The notes below the pieces were generated by a model. That model had not been told where the DNA came from and did no database searches. It saw only the letters and a list, made by a program, of their open reading frames with translations. Shown here in pieces: positions 26,919-34,664 of a DNA stretch of 64,000 nucleotides. The first letter of the stretch is position 1, and the number at the start of each line of letters is the position of its first letter. Source of the DNA: JAZKGA01 sp040386235 (lineage in GTDB: Bacteria > Pseudomonadota > Alphaproteobacteria > Micavibrionales > Micavibrionaceae); assembly GCA_040386235.1 (NCBI GenBank), contig JAZKGA010000001.1, forward strand, positions 992,001 to 1,056,000, in the 5' to 3' direction. The position numbers and the translations under genes were made by a program.

Positions 26919-27395
26919 GTGGCAAGCAGCGTCAACAAAGTCATTCTGGTGGGCAATCTGGGCAAAGAGCCTGAAATCCGCACAATGCAGTCGGGCGACC
27001 GCGTTGCCAACCTGTCCATTGCGACATCGGAAAAGTGGAAAGACAAGGCCACGGGCGAAAGCCGGGATAAAACCGAATGGCACCGTGTTTCGATCTTTAA
27101 CCAGAACCTGGTGAATCTGGTCGAACAATATACCAAAAAAGGCAGCCGCCTGTACATTGAAGGCCAATTGGAAACCCGCAAGTATCAGCAGGACGGCCAG
27201 GATAAATACACGACGGAAATCGTGCTGCGCCCATATCGGGGCGAGATCGCTCTGCTTGATCGCGCTGGTGGCGGATCATCGGGTGGTGATTATGGCGGCG
27301 GGGATGACTATGGCGCGCCTTCCGCTGGTGGCGGTAATGCCGGCCCTGGAAACTTCAGTCCGCGCAATGACATGGATGATGACATTCCATTCTAA
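26919..27395 (+). CDS. ssb: Single-stranded DNA-binding protein
   Basis: 158 residues from GTG 26919, which has a GGAGAG ribosome site and gives the family start ASSVNKVILVGNLGKEPEIR. The OB fold (residues 1-110) contains EWHRVSIFNQ and GSRLYIEGQLETR. A Gly-rich linker (GGGSSGGDYGGGDD) leads to the acidic tip DDDIPF, the docking site for replication and repair proteins. It is divergent from uvrA, a common arrangement in alphaproteobacteria. Confidence 0.95.
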   Translation: MASSVNKVILVGNLGKEPEIRTMQSGDRVANLSIATSEKWKDKATGESRDKTEWHRVSIFNQNLVNLVEQYTKKGSRLYIEGQLETRKYQQDGQDKYTTEIVLRPYRGEIALLDRAGGGSSGGDYGGGDDYGAPSAGGGNAGPGNFSPRNDMDDDIPF

Positions 27396-27412
27396 AACAA
27401 AGGATTATATCG

Positions 27413-27874
27413 ATGCGTTTACTTATCGCCTTAACGGCTTTCTTGCTTGTTGTTTCTGTCGGCGCCAATGCGGCGGATGACAAGCACGTTGCTTCACGCA
27501 CCAAATTGGCGACCGAGATACATCAGAAAGTTGATGTGCGCGAACGCCTTTTCAAAGCGATGGATGTGTTGACTCAGTTCATGACACCAACGGAAAAGGC
27601 CAGTTTCTGGACCAAGATGAAGGTGGCAATGCCGGCTGAGAAGGTAAACGCTGTGTCCATTAAGGCAATGGCCGACACATACACAGAAGACGAGTTGAAA
27701 GCCATGCTGGCATTTTATTCTTCACCTGCCGGTAAATCAGCGGAATCTAAGCGCAGCGAGTATGAAAAGCGTGTGGGTCCTGAATTCACCAAATTGCTGG
27801 ACCAGGCTGTCATTTCAACCGGTGTGTTTGCTCAGCCGCCAATGCAAAGCTTAAACCCGAAAGCCGCGCAATAA
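27413..27874 (+). CDS. Exported DUF2059 protein
   Basis: 153 residues. A signal peptide (LLIALTAFLLVVSVGANA) precedes a helical domain with the DUF2059 pattern: YTEDELKAMLAFYSSPAGKS followed by KLL. The function of the family is unknown; proteins of this type are periplasmic. It lies between ssb and gyrA on the same strand, 17 bases from ssb and 18 from gyrA, so the three may share transcripts. Nothing unusual in the sequence. Confidence 0.82.
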   Translation: MRLLIALTAFLLVVSVGANAADDKHVASRTKLATEIHQKVDVRERLFKAMDVLTQFMTPTEKASFWTKMKVAMPAEKVNAVSIKAMADTYTEDELKAMLAFYSSPAGKSAESKRSEYEKRVGPEFTKLLDQAVISTGVFAQPPMQSLNPKAAQ

Positions 27875-27892
27875 CATTTTAGGCCTTAATCC

Positions 27893-30655
27893 ATGACGAC
27901 GACAGACACAACGATTCCAACGCCCATTATCTCGCCTCATGTGACGATTGAGGAGGAGATGAAAAAATCCTACCTCGATTACGCCATGAGCGTGATCGTG
28001 TCGCGCGCCTTGCCCGATGTGCGCGATGGTCTGAAACCCGTTCACCGCCGCATTTTCTATGCGATGCGGGAAGGCGGTTATACGTCTGATAAACCCTATC
28101 GTAAGTCTGCCCGTATTGTTGGGGATGTCATGGGTAAATATCACCCCCATGGTGACAGTGCGATTTACGAAGCCTTGGTACGGATGGCACAGGATTTCTC
28201 GCTGCGTCTGCCTTTGGTGGATGGTCAGGGTAACTTTGGGTCGCAGGATGGGGATCCGCCGGCAGCCATGCGTTACACCGAAGCGCGCCTGAACAAAGCC
28301 GCCGAACAATTATTGGCCGATATCGATAAGGAAACCGTCGATTTTCGCCCCAACTATGACGAATCGATGCAGGAACCGGTCGTTCTGCCGGCGCGTCTGC
28401 CGAACTTGCTGATTAACGGTGCTGGCGGGATCGCGGTCGGTATGGCCACGAATATTCCGACCCACAACGTGGGTGAGGTGATCGATGCCTGTATCGCGAC
28501 CATGGATAACCCTGAGATTACCGTCGAAGAATTGATGCAGATCATTCCAGGCCCCGACTTCCCAACAGGTGGTCAGATACTGGGCCGTGGCGGCATTCGC
28601 TCTGCTTATACCACCGGGAACGGTTCCGTCCCCATGCGGGCCCGCGCAACGGTGGAAGATGGCCGCGAAAAACGCGAAGTCATTGTCATTCATGACGTGC
28701 CTTATCAGGTGAATAAAGGCCGTTTGCTGGAACGCCTGGGCGAAGTGGCGCGGGAAAAGATCGTTGAGGGGATCAGCGATATTCGCGACCTGTCAAACCG
28801 CGAAGGCGTCCGTATCGTGATTGAATTGCAGCGCAACGTTCAGGGCGATGTTGTCCTGAACCAGCTGTATAAACATACCCCGCTGCAGACCAGCTTTGCA
28901 TGCAACATGGTGGCTTTGCATCACGGCCGACCCATGACATTGGTGCTGAAAGATTTTATCACCGCGTTTCTGGCTTTCCGTGAAGACGTTATTGGCCGCC
29001 GCACGCGCTTTGAATTGAACGAAGCCCGCTCCCGCGCGCATATTTTGGCGGGCCTGGCTGTGGCCGTTGCCAATATTGATGAAATTATCGCTTTGATCCG
29101 CAGTGCATCTGATCCGGCTATGGCCCGCGCGGGTTTGATGGCCCGTGATTGGCCGGCAAAAGATGTCGCGCCGATGATCGCGCTGATTGATGATCCTGAT
29201 TACCTGATATCTGATGCAGGCACGTACCGCATGTCGGAGCTGCAGGTCCGCGCGATTCTTGATTTGCGTCTGCACCGTTTGACCGGGTTGGAACGCGACA
29301 AGATCGCTGGTGAATTAAGCGAGATTACCGATACGATTGCTTATCTGCTGTCGATCTTGGCCAGCCGCGCGAAAATGTTGGATGTTTTGCGCAATGAATT
29401 GCTGACCGACAAGGCTGCTTTTGCCACACCGCGCCGCACGGAAATTCTGGAAAGCGAATTTGACGCGAATATCGAAGATTTGATCCAGCGTGAAGACATG
29501 GTGGTCACCATCACCCATGGCGGGTACGTGAAACGGACGCCGCTGGCGACGTATCGTGCGCAACGCCGGGGCGGGAAGGGCCGTGCCGCGGTCAATATGA
29601 AGGAAGAGGATTTCGTTTCGGACCTGTTTATTGCCTCAACCCATACGCCGATCTTGTGCTTTACCAGCCGTGGGATCGTTCACCGAATGAAGGTGTACCA
29701 ATTGCCGCTGGGTAACCCGCAATCGCGTGGTAAGGCCTTGGTCAATCTGTTGCCCTTGAATAAGGACGAAAATATCTCGGTCATCCTGCGCATGCCGGAA
29801 GACCCGACATTGATTGAACAGCTGGATATCATGTTTGCGACCTCGGAAGGGTCGGTACGCCGTAACCGCCTGGTTGATTTCAGCCGTATCCGGTCGAACG
29901 GCCTGATCGCAATGAAGCTTGAGGGCGATGAACGCCTGGTGTCTGTCAAGATTTGCCGTGGGAATGAAGATATCCTGCTGGTCAGTAAGCTGGGTAAAGC
30001 GATCCGCTTCTCGGTTGATGATGTCCGCGTGTTCGAAAGCCGGAATTCAACGGGGAACCGCGGGATCCGCCTGGGTAAGGGGGATGAGCTGATCGGCATG
30101 TCTGTCCTGAAACATGTGGATGCGACCCCTGATGAACGCAGTGCCTATCTGAAAGCCGCGAATAAGTTGCGTGGTGCGGATGAGGAGGGGGTTGAGCTGG
30201 AAGGGGATACCACTGGCGAACTGTCGGACGAGCGTTTCAAGGACATGCAGGCGCAGGAGCAATTCCTGCTGACCGCAACAGTCAAAGGGTTCGGGAAGCG
30301 GACATCCGCCTATGAATACCGCTTGACCGGTCGTGGCGGGTCTGGGATCACCAACATGACCCTGACATCCAAAAATGGCGGCGAAATTATCGCGACCTTC
30401 CCGGTTCGTGACGATCATCAATTGATGCTGGTCACCGATGCGGGGCAGACGATCCGCCTGCCGGTCCATGATATCCGCATGACGGGCCGCGCGGCCCAGG
30501 GCGTGACGCTGTTTAAGGTCGGAACGACCGAACGTGTTGTCTCTGTCGCCTGGCTGGTCGATGAAGGCGATGATGAGGCTGAAGGCATCGTGGACGGTGC
30601 AGATATGCCGGTTAATGGGGATGTCGTTCCAGATAACGGGGACGACGCGGATTAA
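27893..30655 (+). CDS. gyrA: DNA gyrase subunit A
   Basis: 920 residues. GyrA cuts and rejoins DNA during supercoiling. The catalytic Tyr128 lies in AAMRYTEARL. The quinolone-determining region reads KYHPHGDSAIYEAL: Ser89 at the E. coli Ser83 position and Glu93 at the Asp87 position; I draw no resistance conclusion. The C-terminal beta-pinwheel begins with the GyrA box QRRGGKG and has the family's repeats, ending in a long acidic tail. A terminator follows 18 bases after the stop. Confidence 0.97.
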   Translation: MTTTDTTIPTPIISPHVTIEEEMKKSYLDYAMSVIVSRALPDVRDGLKPVHRRIFYAMREGGYTSDKPYRKSARIVGDVMGKYHPHGDSAIYEALVRMAQDFSLRLPLVDGQGNFGSQDGDPPAAMRYTEARLNKAAEQLLADIDKETVDFRPNYDESMQEPVVLPARLPNLLINGAGGIAVGMATNIPTHNVGEVIDACIATMDNPEITVEELMQIIPGPDFPTGGQILGRGGIRSAYTTGNGSVPMRARATVEDGREKREVIVIHDVPYQVNKGRLLERLGEVAREKIVEGISDIRDLSNREGVRIVIELQRNVQGDVVLNQLYKHTPLQTSFACNMVALHHGRPMTLVLKDFITAFLAFREDVIGRRTRFELNEARSRAHILAGLAVAVANIDEIIALIRSASDPAMARAGLMARDWPAKDVAPMIALIDDPDYLISDAGTYRMSELQVRAILDLRLHRLTGLERDKIAGELSEITDTIAYLLSILASRAKMLDVLRNELLTDKAAFATPRRTEILESEFDANIEDLIQREDMVVTITHGGYVKRTPLATYRAQRRGGKGRAAVNMKEEDFVSDLFIASTHTPILCFTSRGIVHRMKVYQLPLGNPQSRGKALVNLLPLNKDENISVILRMPEDPTLIEQLDIMFATSEGSVRRNRLVDFSRIRSNGLIAMKLEGDERLVSVKICRGNEDILLVSKLGKAIRFSVDDVRVFESRNSTGNRGIRLGKGDELIGMSVLKHVDATPDERSAYLKAANKLRGADEEGVELEGDTTGELSDERFKDMQAQEQFLLTATVKGFGKRTSAYEYRLTGRGGSGITNMTLTSKNGGEIIATFPVRDDHQLMLVTDAGQTIRLPVHDIRMTGRAAQGVTLFKVGTTERVVSVAWLVDEGDDEAEGIVDGADMPVNGDVVPDNGDDAD

Positions 30656-30673
30656 TACTTTATCGAATGTATG

Positions 30674-30700
30674 AAAAGCCGTGCATTGCGCGGCTTTTTT
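30674..30700. terminator. Bidirectional intrinsic terminator after gyrA
   Basis: Stem AAAGCCG / CGGCTTTT with a short loop, then a T-run on the plus strand and an A-run (T-run in reverse) on the other. It would end both gyrA and the minus-strand gene that stops at 30699. Confidence 0.75.
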
Positions 30701-31460
30701 ATAGCTTCAAATGCTGAGAAGCATATGCGTTCAAAGCAGGATTATCGCCACAAACGTGATCCGTAAAGTAATCATCAAACACAATGGCAAAAAAAGTACG
30801 GCGAAGTGGCTCTTCTGCTGTTTTTGCCTGGTGCGGCATCATTTCATTAAAATTAACAATGGTGTAAGGGTCGGGAGAGGTAGGATCAGTAGCCCCTAAA
30901 CGGGCCTGTAGAAAATTATCGAGAATGGTACTTTGACCCTTATTTTCTTCTAAATAGGCTTTTTCAACTTCTGTTGTGCATACGGGCGTCATAAAGAACT
31001 GAGTTGGCAGAGCGTCTGAGACGCTATAAACACTGCGCCGCTTATGATTTCCGGCAATGGCGTGTTGGGTATTTAGCGTATCAAGGTGTAAATGCGGTGT
31101 AACGTTAGTTTTGCCTGGTTCCAAACTTATTTGAGAAACGTACAGCAAAGCACGCGAGCTGTTGTAATCGAAATCAACATTGTCTGCATGATCTTTGGCA
31201 CATGCGTATATAAGGTCGGTAAAAGCCCGATATTGTGGGGGCAGAACAATCGGGCTGCCCGCAACTTTAATGGACCTGCCTAACGTCGTGTGATCGCTTC
31301 CGTCAACCGTAATGGTGCTGGAAAAAGCCCTGCGATCCGCCACATGCCCAACAGTCCGTAACGGCGTCGGATTTGCCAACGCGGTCCATAAATCACGAGG
31401 GGATGAAGGGACGCGGCGTTGCGTCGGGCCAATATCAATAACAATGCTATCTTTAGACAT
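30699..31460 (-). CDS. 2OG-Fe(II) oxygenase-like protein, copy 1
   Basis: 253 residues, cytosolic, lower GC than the core genes. Residues 121-127 read TPHLHLD, giving His125-x-Asp127. His210 lies in FNEMMPHQAK and Arg220/221 ten residues later in PLRRTFFAIVF. This HxD...H...R order and spacing is that of 2-oxoglutarate/Fe(II)-dependent oxygenases. VSDALPTQFF in the middle also suits the fold. The neighbour at 31495 is a paralogue sharing the MSKD start, SPIxLPPxY and TQFF segments. Substrate unknown. Confidence 0.55.
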   Translation of the reverse strand: MSKDSIVIDIGPTQRRVPSSPRDLWTALANPTPLRTVGHVADRRAFSSTITVDGSDHTTLGRSIKVAGSPIVLPPQYRAFTDLIYACAKDHADNVDFDYNSSRALLYVSQISLEPGKTNVTPHLHLDTLNTQHAIAGNHKRRSVYSVSDALPTQFFMTPVCTTEVEKAYLEENKGQSTILDNFLQARLGATDPTSPDPYTIVNFNEMMPHQAKTAEEPLRRTFFAIVFDDYFTDHVCGDNPALNAYASQHLKL

Positions 31461-31494
31461 AATGTATATTGGGGTGGGTTTTACGATATGTCAA

Positions 31495-32295
31495 TTAGTT
31501 TATCTTATAAGAAGGATAGAAGGCGGCAAATTGTTTTTCCCCTCTTAAATAAGCACTTAGAAATGCATTTTTGCATACGGTCCTGTCCGCATCACGCTCA
31601 AAAATGACCGTCAGAATACTGCGGCGGTAATCTTTGTGATGGGGGTTTGGGCGGGCGCAATGCGGGGTTGCACCGTCAATCATAACCACCTCATGCGCAG
31701 CGGGAGTGTATGGTGTAACGCCTTCACACTTGTTTGAAATACCCTCAAATATACGGTTTTGAATATCGTTCCCTGTTTCATTTTCTAATGCACGTGCGTG
31801 TGACTCATCTAATATAATAGGGGTATGGAAGAACTGTGTTGTTAAACAGGGAATATCGGACACAATTCCAATTTCGCGTGGTGTAATAGGCCCGCTTACG
31901 GCTTGCGTGATATCGCCGCAATCAATGTGAATACCATTCAAGAAGTTGGTCTGGTCTTTCATAAGATATTTATATGAATGATATAAACGCGCACACGCGG
32001 TGTTGTAATCAAGATGACCGTGATCTGCGACATTACGCGCCATTATCGCGACCGCTTCGGCTAAATGCGCATACAGGGGCGGCAGAATGATGGGGGACTC
32101 GCTAACTTTGATCGTCAATCCACGTGTTTCTGTATTGACCAAATAGGGGTGCGAGAAGGTGCCTGGATCCTGTAAATGACCCGCAATACGGAGGGGGGAA
32201 GGATTTGCCAGGGCTTGGAATAACGTGCGTGCTGGCCCGACCTTAGGTGTCGGTGGGGCGCCAATATCAATAAAAACAGGAAGATCTTTGGACAT
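31495..32295 (-). CDS. 2OG-Fe(II) oxygenase-like protein, copy 2
   Basis: 266 residues. The residues expected for iron and 2-oxoglutarate binding are again present: His123-x-Asp125 in NGIHIDCGD, His212 in DGATPHCARP, and Arg224/225 in DYRRSILTVIF. The N-terminal ALANPSPLRIAGH, SESPIILPPLY and LTTQFFHTP stretches align with copy 1, so the pair arose by tandem duplication and has diverged strongly. The 34-base gap between them suggests one transcript. It lies next to tRNA-Val(GAC), a possible insertion point for accessory DNA. Confidence 0.55.
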   Translation of the reverse strand: MSKDLPVFIDIGAPPTPKVGPARTLFQALANPSPLRIAGHLQDPGTFSHPYLVNTETRGLTIKVSESPIILPPLYAHLAEAVAIMARNVADHGHLDYNTACARLYHSYKYLMKDQTNFLNGIHIDCGDITQAVSGPITPREIGIVSDIPCLTTQFFHTPIILDESHARALENETGNDIQNRIFEGISNKCEGVTPYTPAAHEVVMIDGATPHCARPNPHHKDYRRSILTVIFERDADRTVCKNAFLSAYLRGEKQFAAFYPSYKIN

Positions 32296-32366
32296 ATTAC
32301 CTATCCCATAAAAGAAAGGTAACGATATGTCAATTTATTATAACAATAGAGATGAAGGAGGGAAAG

Positions 32367-32443
32367 TGGTGGGCGATACTGGATTCGAACCGGTGACCTC
32401 TACCATGTCAAGATAGCGCTCTAACCAACTGAGCTAATCGCCC
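32367..32443 (-). tRNA. tRNA-Val (GAC)
   Basis: Read on the minus strand: acceptor GGGCGAT pairing with ATCGCCC, D arm with AGTTGG, anticodon loop TTGACAT (anticodon GAC), T loop TTCGAAT, discriminator A and an encoded CCA (32367-32369). All four stems form. Confidence 0.95.
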
Positions 32444-32572
32444 GCGCATAAGTGTGCGGTGACGGTCTTTGTAGACAACTGTGCCGTTATTGTCCAGCCT
32501 TCTTTTAGATAAAAATAACTAGACATATTCATTCGTGCGTGTGTATGGTGCCTTCAAAATAAGGAATAATCC

Positions 32573-32863
32573 ATGACGCCACTAAACCACATTATACAAA
32601 GCGCTTTTTTGCGTGCGGAGGATGACTTGCACTTTGTGCGACGCAGCGACACGCAATGCATATCTGGCACCAATAACGCCAGTACCGCTGCCTTGGCATT
32701 AATAAAACAAAAAGCGTTGAGAGACGATCATCCGATTGATCGCTTCTTTTCTGCTGTAAGCGATGCATTTGATGCCGCAGTGGACAATATTCCACATAGT
32801 CGGGTAGTACGTAAGTCCCATGAAGGTGTTGAGATCATTAAAATAAGAGGCCTTGCGTGCTGA
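32573..32863 (+). CDS. Small protein of unknown function
   Basis: 96 residues, no signal peptide. It contains SDTQCISGTNNASTAALALIK and a C-terminal strand pattern VEIIKIRGLAC. Its stop overlaps the next start by a single base (TGATG at 32861-32865), which supports both genes. GC is lower than in housekeeping neighbours. It begins 130 bases from the 5' end of tRNA-Val, on the opposite strand. No family recognised; it may belong with the two small genes after it. Confidence 0.55.
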   Translation: MTPLNHIIQSAFLRAEDDLHFVRRSDTQCISGTNNASTAALALIKQKALRDDHPIDRFFSAVSDAFDAAVDNIPHSRVVRKSHEGVEIIKIRGLAC

Positions 32864-33168
32864 TGAAAACACCAGAAACATCTAATCCGGCTGCTGTACT
32901 TGACGTTTGTGACGACTTTAACAGTGCCGTCAAGTATATCAAAGAAGTTACAGCGTATGATCCTTTAAGCTTCACATACGTATTTGATCCTCTATCACTG
33001 ACCACCTCGAATGAGGAGGGGCAAGCCTTGTTGACTGCGTTTGCAGGACTAGGCGAGAAAAATATTGCAGCGCTTCTGCACAAAGTCGCAAAGAATATGG
33101 GGGCCGAAGTGAAGAACGTGCAAAACGGCAGAGGGACACATTTTACCTTCCCGGCGCGTCACGCATAA
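32863..33168 (+). CDS. Small protein of unknown function
   Basis: 101 residues from ATG 32863, which overlaps the previous stop; a GTG at 32857 is the alternative start. A helical middle (ALLTAFAGLGEKNIAALLHKVAKNMG) is followed by a short strand-rich end, GTHFTFPARHA. The gene at 33266 ends in a similar GTTHYTFIP motif, so the two may be distant relatives. Cytosolic, function unknown. Confidence 0.55.
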   Translation: MKTPETSNPAAVLDVCDDFNSAVKYIKEVTAYDPLSFTYVFDPLSLTTSNEEGQALLTAFAGLGEKNIAALLHKVAKNMGAEVKNVQNGRGTHFTFPARHA

Positions 33169-33265
33169 CACGTTGTTGTATTTCATCATAATATAGACAT
33201 ATTGTGTTCTTATGATTATGGTATTGCCATAGATAGATGAAACACCCCTGATATAGGAAAAAGAA

Positions 33266-33649
33266 ATGCTTACAGACGGTACCAGAGAAGTTTTAGAAAC
33301 CCCAAATCCAAAAATGCTCGCTGAAGCTGCATTTAAGTCAGCATGGGAACAAGCAACGACAACTATTGCAAATGATATTGTGCGCCGGGGGTTGAGTCAG
33401 CAGTTGTCATATTCTTTTCACCCGGACAAAGAAACATTTGCCACGGGCCAGTCAGAAGATTCGGCGTGGCATTGCTGGTTATTAAATCAAGAACGAGGTG
33501 CGTCGCCTGCAAAAGCTTATGCAGTTATGCAGACTGCTGTAAATCAGGCAAATAATGCACTTTTGAGAATATATGCGTCTGGCCCAAGCGTATCATATAA
33601 GAGGGATGGAACTACTCACTACACATTTATCCCAAAGCCAACGCAATAA
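33266..33649 (+). CDS. Small protein of unknown function
   Basis: 127 residues, helical, with SYSFHPDKETFATGQ in the middle and the ending GTTHYTFIPKPTQ. The end resembles that of the 101-residue neighbour. A 97-base gap upstream holds a TAGACA-N17-TATGGT promoter-like pair at 33194-33222 and an inverted repeat TATGG-N5-CCATA at 33217-33231, so it probably has its own regulated promoter. No family recognised. Confidence 0.55.
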   Translation: MLTDGTREVLETPNPKMLAEAAFKSAWEQATTTIANDIVRRGLSQQLSYSFHPDKETFATGQSEDSAWHCWLLNQERGASPAKAYAVMQTAVNQANNALLRIYASGPSVSYKRDGTTHYTFIPKPTQ

Positions 33650-33693
33650 ATAACCCCCTTGCCGTTGTGCGCCGCCACGCATAAACTGCGTGT

Positions 33694-34203
33694 ATGACTG
33701 CACCGCGCCGCATCGGCATTTATCCTGGCACGTTTGACCCGATCACCAAGGGGCATTTGCACATCATCAAGCGCGCCAGCCGCCTGGTCGATCATTTGAT
33801 CGTCGGCGTTGCGACCAATCTGCGCAAGGGGCCGTTATTTACCGACGCGGAACGCATGGCGATGGTCACCCAGGATATCAGCACGCTGCCCACCCGGCAT
33901 TGCACGATCGAAGTGAAAACATTCGACAATCTTCTGGTCGATTTCGCCAAAGAGGAGAAGGCCAGTTGCATCTTCCGCGGGCTGCGCGCCGTATCAGACT
34001 TTGAATATGAATTTCAGATGACTGGCATGAATGCCAAATTAAACCCCAGCATTGAAACAGTGTTCCTGGTGGCAGCCGATAAATGGCAATTTGTTTCTTC
34101 GTCTTTTATCAAGGAAATCTGTGCCATGGGCGGGGATATCAGTGCGTTTCTGACACCCGCGACATTGACACTTTTACAGCAAAAGCTGGCGAAAAAGGCT
34201 TGA
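33694..34203 (+). CDS. coaD: Phosphopantetheine adenylyltransferase
   Basis: 169 residues, the normal length. The N-terminus IGIYPGTFDPITKGHLHII carries the nucleotidyltransferase TxGH motif, RGLRAVSDFEYEFQM is the conserved substrate region, and VSSSFIKEI matches the ISSTxVR region. The enzyme transfers AMP to 4'-phosphopantetheine in coenzyme A synthesis. The base composition returns to that of the core genome. A 54-base spacer separates it from tRNA-Lys. Confidence 0.95.
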   Translation: MTAPRRIGIYPGTFDPITKGHLHIIKRASRLVDHLIVGVATNLRKGPLFTDAERMAMVTQDISTLPTRHCTIEVKTFDNLLVDFAKEEKASCIFRGLRAVSDFEYEFQMTGMNAKLNPSIETVFLVAADKWQFVSSSFIKEICAMGGDISAFLTPATLTLLQQKLAKKA

Positions 34204-34257
34204 CGCGCCTGTCTGATTCCAATAGATAGTGTGTCACTTCGCTGAAGGCACAAGTAT

Positions 34258-34333
34258 GACCGTGTAGCTCAGCCGGTAGAGCACGTGACTTTTAATCATG
34301 TGGTCGTGAGTTCGATCCTCACCGCGGTCACCA
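34258..34333 (+). tRNA. tRNA-Lys (TTT)
   Basis: Acceptor GACCGTG pairs with CGCGGTC (one G-U), D arm GCTC...GAGC, anticodon stem CGTGA/TCATG around CTTTTAA (anticodon TTT), T loop TTCGATC, discriminator A and encoded CCA at 34331-34333. Confidence 0.95.
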
Positions 34334-34620
34334 TTTTCCACCATTTTATTCCTCGAACTCACTCNNNNNNNNNNNNNNNNNNNNNNNNNNNNNNNNNNNN
34401 NNNNNNNNNNNNNNNNNNNNNNNNNNNNNNNNNNNNNNNNNNNNNNNNNNNNNNNNNNNNNNNNACAACCGCTAAAGCGGGTTGAGCCGCGTTCGATCCT
34501 CACCGCGGTCACCATTTTCCACCATTTTATTCCTCGAACTCACTCAAGGGTTTAAATTTGGCTCAACAACCGCTAAAGCGGGTTGAGCCGCGTTCGATCC
34601 TCACCGCGGTCACCATTTTC
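34310..34620 (+). repeat. 101-bp tandem repeats containing the tRNA-Lys 3' end
   Basis: The last 24 bases of tRNA-Lys (T arm, acceptor strand, CCA) plus the following ATTTTC recur at 34491 and 34592, exactly 101 bases apart. Each unit also carries CCACCATTTTATTCCTCG and a strong hairpin: in the last unit GGCTCAAC (34560-34567) pairs with GTTGAGCC (34582-34589) around an inner CCGC-TAAA-GCGG. The first unit is broken by the N run. Known flanks account for 81 of 101 bases, so the true gap should be 20 + 101n bases. Resembles the tRNA-3'-end repeats of the E. coli tyrT operon. Confidence 0.85.
34365..34464. other. Scaffold gap (100 N)
   Basis: A run of exactly 100 N inside the tandem repeat array. 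The round number indicates an assembly gap of unknown size, caused most likely by collapse of the repeats. Confidence 0.95.
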
Positions 34621-34664
34621 TTTCATCTTGTCTTATATTTATATCATCCGTGTTAAGCGCTTAC

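Noticed and set aside
26752..26925. N-terminal extension of uvrA by 58 codons
   Set aside because: It has no similarity to UvrA, overlaps the ssb start region, and MLKTISVRGAREHNL at 26751 is the usual UvrA beginning.
34234..34515. Open frames running through the N gap
   Set aside because: They consist of unknown residues, tRNA and repeat sequence; not coding.
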